From positions 3,691,720-3,755,719 of the forward strand of contig JAJEKV010000075.1 in assembly GCA_021234155.1 (NCBI GenBank): a stretch of 64,000 nucleotides of DNA. The letters are read 5' to 3'. The notes beneath the pieces were generated by a model. The model searched no databases. It was not told where the DNA came from and saw only the letters and a program-made list of their open reading frames with translations. The stretch comes from Isoetes taiwanensis (lineage: Eukaryota; Streptophyta; Lycopodiopsida; Isoetales; Isoetaceae). The position numbers were made by a program, and so were the translations under genes. Shown one piece after another: positions 48,290 to 59,255 of the stretch (position 1 is the stretch's first letter; each line of letters opens with the position of its first letter).

Positions 48290-48585
48290 ATTATGCAAAT
48301 CCAGTCACACCGCATGAATGGCCTTTCTGAGACTCTCGGAAATGCGTTCGGCGTGATTTGACCAGAAAATGGCTTATTTTGGTAAAAAAATAGTCAATTT
48401 GACTAATATAAGTCGCTAAGTTGATCTATTTGATTAAGTTTAGTTTATCTATGACTTTACTTCTTAGAAAAATGCTCATTCTAATCGACTTTATGGGCAA
48501 ATCCGGTCACACTGTGTGAATGGCCCTTCTGAGACTCTCGAAAACGCGTTTGGCGCGGTCTGATCGAAAAATGGGTTTTGACCTA
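48290..48585. repeat. Direct repeat, about 90 bp unit
   Basis: GCAAATCCRGTCACAC...TGAATGGCC and TTCTGAGACTCTCG occur at about 48292-48380 and 48490-48585, about 200 bp apart. Confidence 0.65.
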
Positions 48586-48700
48586 GGTTTTGACTTTTTT
48601 TGAACAATTTTTTTTAACAAAGTACATTAATTGAAAAATTACAATATATTCATAGTCAAAATTTCGTTCAAAAAGATTTTAAATTTTATCTTTTCTAATC

Positions 48701-49494
48701 TAAATTTAGGTCCTTGGGCATCATCATGACCCCTTTAGCATGGACCACACATAGATTGCCCTCCTCAAAGAGCTAGACTAGCTTTGCCTCTGTTGCCTCC
48801 TGCAGGGATCAGACCGTTAGAGGTGTCACCCAATGGTCTGTCCTAAAATCTTGCATAATCTCCTAGGAGGCGTTCAAATGGTGCCTTCTGGATGAGGTGA
48901 TTGGTGCATTGCTCACAATGTCGGATCTCCCGGAAGACTGCGCGTGCCTCAAATTGGGTACGTGGTGGACTCACTGTGGTTCTATTGGTCTTGGAAGAGG
49001 AGGTTTGGGCTGGTTCTGGGGCTTTTCCCCCTCCACGGACTTTGGGATGTTCTACCGGTAGTACCAATCATTGTACCTGTTCTATCGCCGGAGCCTGAGG
49101 TACTCTTTGTACGCTGCCTTCTTTCACTCGAACTTCCAGTCCTTCTTGAGCTTGAAGACCTTTTCCTCCACCTTTTGCTTCTTCGTTACCCTAGGTGGCT
49201 CATGCCACTTTGTATACGGCGGTCTTGCGTTGGGGTCAGAGGTCTACCCCACCTCTCCTTCCCGCCCCAATAGTGTAGCCCCGAACGATGGTCTCGTCCG
49301 TATGCTGGGGCTCGCCCATCCATGGTGTGGTAGGTCTCATTTGTGAAGTCGGAGGTGTTGGGTTTGTCTCCATCGCCTTGCCCCGGCCTCAAGTGCTCTG
49401 GAATCTTCTTGCCACTATCCACCGCTAGCTCCGCCATGCTAGGCCTCTTCCAGGAGCTCCTAACTTTCGTTGCAGTGCACTTGGCGCGCGCCAT
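48701..49494 (-). pseudogene. Histone H3-fold protein with long N-terminal tail, broken
   Basis: The histone fold is clear: REIRHCEQCTNHLIQKAPFE, RLLGDYA, a one-base shift, QDFRTDHWVTPLTV, stop, SLQEATEAKLV, stop, LFEEGNLCVVHAKGVMMMPK. This tracks histone H3 from the alpha-N helix (REIRKYQKST) to the end of alpha-3 (HAKRVTIMPKD) without a loop-1 insertion; the final ARRIRG segment is lost. About 100 codons upstream an ATG at 49494 opens MARAKCTATKVRSS, which resembles the H3 tail MARTKQTARKS. The tail between is long, basic and serine-rich (RRSKRWRKRSSSSRRTGSSS) but frame-broken. The divergence suggests an H3 variant (CENH3 or another) rather than canonical H3. It sits between the primer site and gag of the chromovirus, so it may be a captured host gene. 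Confidence 0.78.
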
Positions 49495-50035
49495 ATCTTA
49501 TGGTTAGGGAAACTGATTAACTTAAGCTGGAGATCAAAAAAGAGAGAGGATTTAGGGCGAAATTAGAGGAAAAGGCTAAAATGGTGTTTAAAAGGGAAAA
49601 GATGCTCTCAAATGCCAGGGAATATTCTATTGCCATTAATATCTCTATTATTTAGCCACCCTTATTAATGGTTCACTTATATAATTATAGTTTTCTTTAT
49701 ATTTTGAAAATTTTAATGGTTCTTGGGGTTTTAATTATGAATTTGTACCATTTTTCATCCAGGGTCCCAGACTTGGACGATTCTTCGACCCATTTTACAT
49801 GAAATTGGTGTTAATGCATAATTTCCACTCCAAATTTACTAGAATGCTCATTTGACTCGTTCTTTTTCCCTGAGCATATAATTTAGCCTAATTCTATGAC
49901 CCTACTACTTGGGGGAAAATATTTTCCTCCCACTTTCGAGATTCGACATTGAAATTCCCATTCCATACTCTAGTAGGCCAGTTAATTCTATTTGATAAGG
50001 GTTATGGCCAGTGCTAGCTCTTGGTCAACCAAGAA

Positions 50036-50051
50036 CATTGCTATGATACCA
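50036..50051 (-). promoter_or_regulatory. Primer-binding site (initiator tRNA-Met type)
   Basis: Minus-strand TGGTATCATAGCAATG begins one base after the LTR end GTCACA; plant elements primed by tRNA-iMet usually have TGGTATCAGAGC. Confidence 0.75.
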
Positions 50052-50052
50052 T

Positions 50053-51071
50053 TGTGACGCTCTCCACTAGTATACGACGTCCCGCCATATACTCTACGGG
50101 AAATCCCCCATCCAGCATTGTCTGCTATATAGGCCCTCCTATCTGCCCCATTCCAAGGATGGCCAGGACACGGGTAGAAAGACACATAGGTGTCTTGCAC
50201 GCCCGTCCTCTATGGGCTCCTATAAAAGTAGAAGCATACTATATCATCAGCAGTGGCGAAGAACTACCATGATGGGTAGCACATCCATCCTTCCAAAGAT
50301 CCATCATAGATGCCAACATATCGTAAAAAATATAAGCTCCTATCCAGACTCAGACTCATAAGGAAAGTAGACTAACGACTGAGTCTCAAGATAGAGTAGA
50401 TCGAAATATAACAATGGCGGGGCTGGCTATAGACAATGGCTAGGGTTGACCACTCCATCTGCCCCTCCTGTGCATACTTTGTAGATGGGCTAAAACATGC
50501 TTTGTCGTGATTGTAACCTATCGGAGACGTATACTCTTGGTATCACCCAACGAGGCTACTCCGGGTTGCATCTCCCCGGTCCGATGAGGTAGGAAGGTTC
50601 GCATCTCCCCTTCCCGAAAGACAATGGTCCTATAGGCGGCTAGAGGATCGTGGTGACACACGTCCATATCCGACTGAACCCAAGAACCAGGCCAACACCA
50701 CACCTGCAACTCCTGAGGGTCAGGGCGACACCGTCAATCCAAGAAGTATCGGACCCATACCTGACCCATACAAAGTGACGGACTATAAGCTCGCTCCAAG
50801 TCTCTAGTAGCCGCGCTCAGCAGGGACTCCCTCTATCTTGCCACTGACTCCATTATGTGGTGCTCAGTCACTCCATAGCCTCCATAGCCTAGTGGGCTCT
50901 ATGCACAGGCCGCAATATAATAGGAACTAGAGGGTCTAAACTAGAAGCATCATCTAAACAAGGCTACTAGGTCTCTGCCCCCCTTGCCCATACAAGAGGA
51001 GCAAACATGATCAACCATCATCATATATCCATATAACATAATAATAAATGAGAATAATATCTAATCCTAAT
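50053..51071 (-). repeat. 5' LTR of the minus-strand chromovirus, truncated
   Basis: On the plus strand it starts TGTGACGCTCTCC beside the primer site. It matches the left LTR from about 50325 to 51071 and stops matching at the join with the 51-52.3 kb duplication. An internal extra block of about 60 bp near 50520-50580 repeats the GGTTGCATCTCCCC region. Confidence 0.72.
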
Positions 51072-52270
51072 CTTTGTCATCAGAAGTCAAATTGGAAGGT
51101 TGTTGAGGTGAAAAAGGCATACCAATTTTCGCAAACAACCTGGGTGATCGTCTTTCTACGGCAACTAGCTTCGATATTGCAAGATCGGCTGAGGGAATTG
51201 GATAGGAATAAAAATTGGGTATCAAGAACGCTCTGTTCGAACTCGAGCGCGACAAGAAGGTACTCCAAAATTGAAAAAATTCTATTTTGGGATAATAATA
51301 ATTCCCTAATATCATTATGCCTAAATAATAAATCCCTAAATAATAATTGCCTAAAAATTACATTTGTGCATAATTTATGTACAATGTATCCCCATTTTTT
51401 ATACACCCTACCTTGCTTTTACCCTTTTAGTTGTCTTTCGATCTTGGAATCGCAAAGGCTAACATCGAAGCTTCACTGAATGCTTTGAAAACTCCTGATT
51501 TCTGCAATAAAAACCCCGATTACTGCATCATCCGGGTTATAGAAGAAGTAAACAGATCTACTGAAATATTGGGGAAAATGAAAAGAAAATAAATTGTAGT
51601 TGGAAGCTCTGATTTTCAAAGAACATCACGTTTGGGGATCCTGCAGCCGTCTTTTTCTGTATTTCTGCTTCTTTGCTGACCTATAAGGACATAATAACAA
51701 ATGAGAATAATATCTAATCCTAATCTTTGTCATCAGAAGTCAAATTGGAAGGTTGTTGAGGTGAAATAGGCATACCGATTTTCGCAGACAACCTGGGTGA
51801 TCGTCTTTATGCGGCAACTAGATTCGACATTGCAAGATTGGCTGAGGGAATTGGATAAGAAGAACAATTGGGTAGCAAGAATGCTCTGTTCAAACTCGAG
51901 CGCGGCAAGAAGGTACTCCAAATTGAAAAAAAAAAAATCTATTTTGGGATAACAATAATTCCCTAATATCATAACGCCTAAATAATAATTCCCTAAATAA
52001 TAATTGCCTAAAAATTAGATAATTTGTGCATAATTTATGTACAATGTATCCCTATTTTTTTATACACCATACCTTACTTTTACCCTTTTAGTTGTCTTTC
52101 GATCTTGGAATCACAAAGGCTAACATTGAAGCTTCACTGAATGCTTTGAAGACTCATGATATCTGCATAAATTATAGTTGGAAGCTCTAATTTTCAAGAA
52201 ACATCACGTTTGGGGTCCTGCAGCCGTCTTTTTCTGTATTTCTGCTTCTTTGCTGACCTATGAGGACGAA
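51037..52270 (+). repeat. Tandem duplication of a ~640 bp unit
   Basis: Unit 1 begins near 51037 and unit 2 near 51680; both start with AATGAGAATAATATCTAATC (LTR sequence) and continue GTCATCAGAAGTCAAATTGG, and end near TTTCTGCTTCTTTGCTGACC. Each unit holds a minus-strand open frame (51080-51406, 51733-51972) with no recognised domain. The LTR tip was duplicated with the adjoining unknown sequence. Confidence 0.8.
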
Positions 52271-52416
52271 TAAACAAACTTCTTTGCAAACTATGAGGAC
52301 AGATCTTGAAACAAACGAATCCCTCCCCGAAACCAAACAAATTAGATGTCAACATGTATTGTTCCAAGAACGAGTCCATTGATTCAGAAAAGCAAGAACA
52401 AGTCCATAAAGAAAAG

Positions 52417-52471
52417 GCATTGCGCCTTTGTTCTTGTCAATAAAAAGAGTCTCACGTCCTTCAAAAAAAAA
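52417..52471 (+). mobile_element. Tiny retroposed insertion with 16 bp TSD
   Basis: A 55 bp insert ending in about ten A residues is flanked by AGTCCATAAAGAAAAG at 52401-52416 and 52472-52487. Long duplication plus A tail indicates LINE-machinery retroposition of a severely truncated copy. Confidence 0.75.
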
Positions 52472-52759
52472 AGTCCATAAAGAAAAGCGATGTAAATGAT
52501 AAGTTTGTTTTTCCATGCAACCTTCTGTTGAAAGTTTGGAAAAAAATAGCAGTTAATATTAGCTAAATGGCGATTTTTTGGACATTTTTAGAAAAAGTAC
52601 AGCTAAACTATAAAGGAGGGAATTTTTGGGAAAAAGAAAAAAATCGCCAAAAAATCTCAAAGTTGACCTCCCTTACACCAAGGTCTAGCCAAACATAAGA
52701 AAGTAGGAAAAGCTGAAGAATATTAGAGTCTCACTTTAAATGTAAAAGCCTTTATGCCG

Positions 52760-53258
52760 CTACTCTATGATGGAACCCTCTAACCACCATACCAAATGTG
52801 ATATGGATGGAGTCTACGAAGCAGCAATATAGATCTTGCTGACGGTTCCTGCTATCCTCAATCAGAGTCTGCAGCGTGAAGATATGATCAATGGTTTGCG
52901 CCAGCCTGAATCATGCCTGCGTGAGTCCCCCCACTTCTGCTGCCTCTGCCCATCTTGTCAACTATTGCTCGAGGATCCCCGCGAGGAGCTTTGCAAACAC
53001 TGAGCTGATCATGACGGTCCGATAATTGGCCGAGCAGTGCGGGTCTCCTGCCTTGTAGATTGGGACAACCTTGCTAGTGGTCCATTGTGTGCGAAAAACT
53101 TCCCGCAATGCCTTGTTGAACATGGCGGTTAGTATCGGTGCCATGGATGGTCCTGCCCACTTGAGTAACTCCGTCTGCATGCTGTCGAGTTCCGGCGCTT
53201 TTCCATTGGCTAGATGCTGCAGCCCCTGTGCTACCTCCGCCTCTGTAATTTCCAGCAC
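52760..53258 (-). pseudogene. LINE A reverse transcriptase, N-terminal part only
   Basis: Reads EVAQGLQHLANGKAPELDSM, VVPIYKAGDPHCSANYRTVM and AKLLAGILEQ. After a stop it continues LTRWAEAAEVGGLTQA, IDHIFTLQTLIEDSRNRQQD and LYCCFVD, the last carrying the motif A aspartate. The catalytic FADD-type motif C and everything after are missing. Confidence 0.82.
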
Positions 53259-53311
53259 CGGGCCTTGTTGCGGGGTAATGTCACCCGTGCACCCTCAGGA
53301 TTGTAGAGCTG

Positions 53312-54651
53312 CTATAGATATTGCCCCCACTGGTCTGGAGTGATGATGTTTTTTGTGGGCGGCACTGGCCTCCTAAGCACTCTTTGCCAGAAAGTCCTGG
53401 GATGACGTTCCAGGAGGAAGAACATTTCCTGTTGATGGGCCGCACTGTACCTGGCCTTTCTAGCCTTAAGGAAAGTGCGGCATTGCTTGACCACCTCCGG
53501 ACGTGAAGCAGGATCTGTGACTTGGCGGAGCCAGCATTTGCATTCTTTGCACTCAGCATCAAACCATTGGTTACGCGGAAAGGTCATAGCTCTCGGGGTT
53601 TTCTGGGGGTGGCTTCTCACAAAGCATCTTTCTGCAGCAACCCCGAGGATGTTAGTGAGCCTGCCTGCCTGCCTGCTGCTCCAGTGTTGAGCACTGCGAG
53701 ATGCTTGCCAGGCCCTCCGTAAGCATCTCGGAGTATGTATGAGCGCACTCATAGTCCAGCCTGAGCTGGGACATGCGAGGAGGTGTTATACAGGTGGCTG
53801 GAGCAACCTGCCAGGTGCAAGTAGAGTGGCAAGTGGTCTGAGTCCACCTCCTCATCTCTATCATCTGTTTCCACTCGAAAATGTTTGACGAGATGCATGT
53901 CTTGCTCGGCCACTAATACATAGTCTACCACGCTGGATCCGCCTCCCTGATTCTCCTACCTACAAGTGTGCTGGCAAGAGGACGGCCACCGTGCTAGTCC
54001 ATTGCAATCACTAGGTCAAAGATATTGCAGAGCAACAATAGCTGCCTCTCATAGCGCGGGACCTAAATGTCAGCTGATGCCCGCAGTGGCCAAGCTCCTT
54101 CTGAAGGGCTTAGTTGCAACACATCATCTGTCAAAGAGTCAAATCTCATTGGCTGTTCTGTGCTAGTGCGTGCATTGAAGTCTCTGGCGAGCATGACACT
54201 ACCCCGCTGCTTGTGATGTTGTATGTCATCGTATAGATCGACATAGGGCTCCAACTTATCCACATCTGAGTGTGTGTGATAGAAGTTGCGCTTGACATGT
54301 GGGAAGTAGCAGGCCGCCACAAAGAGAGGGCTACCACTGCAATTCTGCACGCGCACCCACAAGTACCTATTATGTTTGTCTATCTTGCACAGGGAAACTG
54401 CCTGCGTGCGGGGCTGCCCTAGTAGTAACAAGCGACCCCTCGTGCCCCCTCCTTCTTATGCATTCATTGAAGACGGAGTTAGCGCTAGTATCCAAACAAG
54501 TCGGATAGCCTATATCCAGCATGCTGCATGTTTCCATGAGGAAGATGAGGTCCATATCACTATTTGCTGGCAAGAGCTGCAGCTGTAGGTTTGGTGGTGG
54601 TAGCACAAGGGATGGTGGTCGAGATGGAGGCAGCATATGGCATGCTGGCAA
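53312..54651 (-). pseudogene. LINE A endonuclease and linker, frameshifted
   Basis: Endonuclease pieces: DMDLIFLMETCSMLD (catalytic Glu in FLMET), VQNCSGSPLFVAACYFPHVK, VMLARDFNARTS (GDFN motif with Gly changed to Arg), VDYVLVAEQDMHLVKHF and DSDHLPLYLHLAG (SDH motif). The linker before RT carries a Cys-containing ECKECKCWLRQVTD segment. At least three frames are used, so it is dead. The endonuclease would nick target DNA for target-primed reverse transcription. Confidence 0.78.
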
Positions 54652-56240
54652 TGGCAGCTGAGGCCATTGTAGTAGGATGTGTGACTGGGGTCGCAGCAGA
54701 AGGGCCTCGAGGGTTCAAGGTGCATGCATTAACATTTGGTAGCCTAAAGATTTGCATCCTTTCCCAGACCAACCCTGCTGCCCCTCCCTGTTTGCGGACA
54801 CTCTTGACTTTCTCCAACTCAAGTCTGCAGTCCTTATGTTGTGCCGGAGTCAGATCCCGGTCCAGGTACAGGGCAGTCCCCTTTAACTGCCTGCCCTGGT
54901 GCAGGATGGTTGCTCGCTCTTGCGCATCCCTAACTGTGAAGGTGACCACTCGAGGGTTGTCAGGACGCTGGGCTCCATGGTGCCTCGCCCTAACAATGTA
55001 TATGAGCATGTGGAATGTCATCTGGGCTAGGATTTGTGTCTGGAGTCGGTAGATGAGGTGCTCTCCTGCCTCATCTGTCAAGCCGCAGATCACCACATTG
55101 TGGCTCCTCCGTCTCCGCTCCTGGAACTCTAAGGTGGTCGGGCCTATCCGAGGTGGGGCATATCCTGTTTGCAGTGTGTGGGGCCTATCTGAGGTGGTGG
55201 CATATCCTGTTTGCAATGTGTGGGGCAGGGATTGTGGCCTGCGCTAGGGTGGTGGCCGCATGGGGCAGCTTGGTGATGCAGCAGTGGGCCACCCTAGTTG
55301 ACATCTTGCAGGCTGTCGGGTATGTGGATATGCCATATCTTGTTCTGCGGCCTCTGCTCTATGAAGTCGGGAGCTCAGCTTCTGTTGGAATTGTTGTTAC
55401 CTTGTTAATTCATATGTGCATTGCCGCAATTGTTCATGGGCTTCTGCATGGAGGCCCTTGCCTTGCTGGGCGATGGTTGCCTAGAGCTCCTACAAATCCT
55501 GGTCTCGTATTTGGGCCTTATGCTGAAGCGCTCTCAACTCTGACTGGCTCGCTTCAAAGGCAGTCTGGATACTTCGCACCGTGGTGGCGGCCTCCTCGAC
55601 TTCTGACTAGAGGCGGGAGATGGTTTCCACTGTCTCCTGCTCAGCATGCTGCCTATCGTGTGCCATGGTCTCTATGATGGTGGAGAGGGAGTCCACACGA
55701 GCTCGCGGGTCAGCAAGATCCTACTTTTCCTGTTGTCTTTCGAAGTGTGCCAAACGGATGAAGTCTTCCCGTTGTTGTATGCGGATCTCCATCTCTGCAA
55801 TCCGCTACTTCTCTATGCTAGTTGTCTTCTGAGAAAATGGGGCACAAGGACTGGATCTCTTATGCCAAGTCCGCAATTCGGGTCCTGTTGCTTGCAATCC
55901 CTGCCTCCATTTGTTTCAAGGCCTTCGTCTGTGCCTGATCTGCAATTGGGTCTAAACAACAATCAACCTCCTTTCGGGTCAATCTTGTTGACTGGGCCTT
56001 TGCCCATGCCTCTCGCCTCAAGGAAGTGGCCTCTCCCTTGCTCTTGCCGTCTGGTCGGCCGTTTTCGTAGGGGACCATCTGCTTGATTGTCCTGGGCGTG
56101 CTCACCATGTCCGAGATCGGCAACTTGGGGGCGTGCCTGGGCACTAGCCTGGGACTGGGTCTGGGCTTGGGCTTGATTGTGGCTTGAGGGATGTCTACAT
56201 CCAAGTGGGGGTCTGGGCAGGGGGGTACACTAGTGGCCAT
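54560..56240 (-). pseudogene. LINE A ORF1: coiled coil plus RRM-like RNA-binding domain
   Basis: The N-terminal part (56240-55860) is basic and Pro-rich. A coiled-coil reading follows at about 55800-55450, interrupted by several stops (IRIQQREDFIRLAHFERQQE, EVEEAATTVRSIQTAFEASQ). The ORF at 55216-54560 gives an RRM-like domain: RSHNVVICGL, PRVVTFTVRDAQERATILHQ, GRQLKGTALYLDRDLTPAQH. This is the layout of L1-type ORF1 RNA chaperones with an RRM. A 47-50 bp repeat (GGCCTATC-GAGGTGG...TATCCTGTTTGCA) is duplicated near 55139-55215. Confidence 0.75.
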
Positions 56241-56424
56241 TGTTATTTGGAGTTCACAAGGTTAAAGGGTGAATTAGATGTGAATAATGTGCTAACGTAT
56301 TTCCAACCATACAGTTCGATTTGCACATTGAAATTTTTATGTCGATTCTCCTCGAAAATCTTTGTGGTCACCGATTTAGTATAATGAAAGGAATGTTCTA
56401 CAGATTGACGGCCGGCAATAAAAG

Positions 56425-56840
56425 TTGAGCATGAATATTGCGTGTTACAATAACATTTTAAGGTCACGCTAAAATAATAAAAAGAATTATATGACAGGAA
56501 TATACGCTCGGTATATTGCGCATTACGGGTTTTTACGCCTTAGAATTTGAATTTAAACCCAAATTGAAGCATCAGTCTAGATAAGATGGAAAAAATCCAA
56601 ACTTGCCTTGAAGGCAGAAATGCTTAGATCCCTAGACATATGTTCATTACTAAAGCAAACTAGCAAAAAAAAAATTATATAGCAGAAATATATGCTCGAT
56701 ATATTGCCTGTTACAATAATGTTTTAAGGTCATGCTCAGATTTAAAAAAAAAATGCAAGGCAGAAATATACGCTTGGCATATGACGATTTACGTGTTTGC
56801 ATCTTATAATTTGAATTTAAACACCCAAAATGTTCTATGC
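56425..56840. repeat. Diverged two-copy direct repeat, about 250 bp period
   Basis: TTACAATAAYRTTTTAAGGTC, ATATACGCTYGGYATAT and AATTTGAATTTAAAC occur in the same order in both copies (56436-56560 and 56707-56822). Confidence 0.65.
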
Positions 56841-57033
56841 GCAACAATTTGGTGAATCCTAAAGATCTTTTACATGGTCCATCTTCAAATGGGGCTTTTG
56901 TAAGATTTTAGTCAATTCAAGTGTCCTCTATGCAACCGCACCAAAATTGCCTCAGTCCGAGATTCCTACAAAAAGTTATGGTTCTTAAGAGCAAGTGATC
57001 TTAATCTATAGTAAACTTAACCTTGTCTTTCAA

Positions 57034-57164
57034 ATTTTTTTTTTTTTTTTTTTTTTTTTGGGTAAGGTTATATTTATATATTAAATGTAGAAAAACTTAT
57101 GTACAGGACCTTCCGTTACTGTGTCAGATCCCCTTAGCAATTCTTAGTCCTAGCTTCCTGAATA
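57034..57164 (-). mobile_element. Short retroposon (LINE/SINE 3' end) with 24 bp TSD
   Basis: A 131 bp insert has a poly-T start (poly-A tail on the minus strand, 57035-57059), flanked by a 24 bp direct duplication beginning AGTAAACTTAACC at 57010-57033 and 57165-57188. It is a 5'-truncated retroposon. The sequence before the tail, TATAAATATAACCTTACCC, may identify the parent LINE. Confidence 0.82.
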
Positions 57165-57382
57165 AGTAAACTTAACCTTGTCTTTCAATTTTCGCCCTCT
57201 CTTTTCTTGTGATTAACCCCTAGTTCATCTACCTCACTTACTTTATCATATAGAAGAAAAACTTAGAAAGAATTTCTATTTTAACGCTCACTATAACAGA
57301 AGAAAGAATTTCTATTTTAATGCTCACTATAACAGTCAATCTATCTAATTAGGATATGCCACGTGCTATGATGGCTCTGATA

Positions 57383-59255
57383 CCATTATGATGCTCCTCG
57401 CACCTATATGATGCTCCCAACGTATAAATATAGGAAATTCCCTTTCCCAGCAACTCTATCACCAGGAAAGGCCATCCGTCTGGTTCAGACCACTTGTAAT
57501 AGCCAAGTGTTCGAGCGTAGGACACAAAAATGTCATTTCACCACATTCCTCCTTTGCGATAGGCTATACTATGGAAGCATACATAGATATTAGCACTAGC
57601 AACAATACATGATAATATGCTGCCAGTGGTTGCAATGCCTTGCCCCCAAAATTTTAAATGGCCCATAAGTGCGGTCCCATGAGCAATAGCTGGATACTAT
57701 CAGGCTGGGACATGAGAAGCCAATAAACTTCACAATGGGCAATTAAATAGTATTTACTCTATAAGAAGCTGATATTATCGGCCTAAGACTACATGTAACT
57801 ATAAATACTGACTGTGGGATATTACATATCCAGTTTAGCATCTAAAACAAATATCAAGGGATATTGGAACGAGGGAGTACGACATGGTTGTCCCTAGTTA
57901 GCTAGGCCAGCCAAAGGGGAAAGTTCCCTTTCTGAGAGGGTTGGATAAGTAGCGACACAACATCCTGAGTTTGGAGGGCAAATTGGGGCCCTACCTCCAA
58001 TTCTGCCCCAAATCGATTTGGGGAGATTTGGAGGAAGGAGGAGCTATCAGTTACTGCAACCAGCTTGAAGAATGGAGGCCTTTCGTGACAATGGCTCTAG
58101 CCAAGAGATTGGTGTCCCTAGATAGTCTGTGCTTCAGCTAACACTTCTCTGATTAGATGGATGGTTAAATTCTCTTTTATGTGCTACTAAGATGATGATG
58201 GATACTTTGATTATGATTATGTTATCTCTTTCTGTTTCTCCTGAGTGTCTGGGGTAGAGACTTGACAGCTTTTTAGAAGTAGAGATGTCTCTAGCTAGAA
58301 CCCTTAAGACCCAGTAGATGCGGCATGTGCACAAGAGCCCACCTGGCTGTGGATGCTATGTTGTGATTTAGCACCAGACAATGGGTATGATGGTGAAACG
58401 AGGGTGGGGTCTTGCCTAGCTTGGCTACGAGACTTCTATAGTGTGCTACGCTTATAGTCGGTCACTGAGTGTGGGCGATTATGGGTCCGACACCACAGGT
58501 TCCGCATCGACGTGCCTATATGGGCGTCCTCAACTCGAATGGGCGCAGTGAGCTGGCCTTTAGATTTAGGGGAGTAAGTCGGGTATGGATGTGGGGGTTA
58601 CTGATATGGCACGTGTTCTCTAGCACACCCAGGGATCCGTCATGACCAGTGAGGGGACGCCTCTCTGACCTGCCTCATCAGACCAAGGAGATGTAACCCA
58701 GAGTAGTCTCATAGGGTGATTCCATGGGATTGAATCTCCGGAAGGCTACAATCACGCCATAGCATGTTTTAGCCTATCTGTAAAGTGTGCACAGGAGGGG
58801 CGAATGGAATGGACTACTCTAGCCATTGTTCTATGCCAGCCAACGCCATGTTACACCTCTGTCTGCTATTATCTTGAGGCCTGATCGTCAGTTGACCCCA
58901 TGGAGTCTGAGCCCAGGGTAGAGCCCTTATTTAGGGTATATTGCTTATGTATCTTGTACTTGTATTACCATGTAGATAATGATGATGATGATGATGGATG
59001 GACCACACTTCGTGGTGGTATATTATTCTGTGTATGATTGCTAGGTGCTAACATGTATGTACGCTTCCGTTGTATAGGAGTCGCATAGAGGACGTGGGAC
59101 GAATGACACCTCCATGTTCCTCACCTAGACACTTGGCCATCCCAAGTGGTCCAAGTTAGACGGAGGGCCTTTCCATAGTGATGTAGTTGCCATGGAAGGG
59201 GGATTCCCTGTATTTGTACGATGGGAGCATCGTATAGATTCTGGGAGCGTCGCAG
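57383..59255. repeat. LTR fragments of the chromovirus family in opposite orientations
   Basis: 57383-57650 follows the same order as 50053-50260 (minus-orientation LTR end), next to a primer-site match GGCTCTGATACCA at 57371-57383. In contrast, 58240-59255 resembles the plus-orientation LTR at 38700-39614: shared CACAAGAGCCC, GGAGATGTAACCCAGAGTAG and CTGTAAAGTGTGCACAGGAG blocks, ending CGATGGGAGCATCGT...GGAGCGTCGCA. A (GAT)n run lies at 58979-58998. The junction between orientations falls in 57.7-58.2 kb. Confidence 0.55.

Larger units (their letters stand above)
39615..51071 (-). mobile_element. Chromovirus-type Ty3/gypsy element, minus strand, LTR to LTR
   Basis: The right (5') LTR is preceded on its left by a primer site TGGTATCATAGC (minus strand), one mismatch from the initiator tRNA-Met complement. 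The left (3') LTR starts at 40917 beside a polypurine tract at 40918-40933. Between them, in minus order, lie a long leader, gag, a deleted pol and a chromodomain. LTR copies align over 39620-40300 and 50325-51071 with many transitions, so the insertion is old. The right LTR is cut at 51071 by a tandem duplication and the left LTR is cut at 39615 against another LTR. Confidence 0.82.
52760..56240 (-). mobile_element. LINE (non-LTR retrotransposon) A: ORF1, endonuclease, truncated RT
   Basis: Minus order: ORF1 (56240-54560), AP-type endonuclease (54651-53749), linker (53752-53312), RT start (53258 to about 52760). The 5' side is retained while the RT ends just after motif A, the reverse of the usual 5' truncation. 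No poly-A tail is seen at the 52.7 kb end, so a later deletion or rearrangement removed the 3' part. Confidence 0.82.

Noticed and set aside
57371-57383. Initiator tRNA-Met primer site GGCTCTGATACCA
   Set aside because: It abuts LTR-like sequence, but no gag or pol lies on its internal side (the LINE and repeats are there), so I did not call a separate full element.
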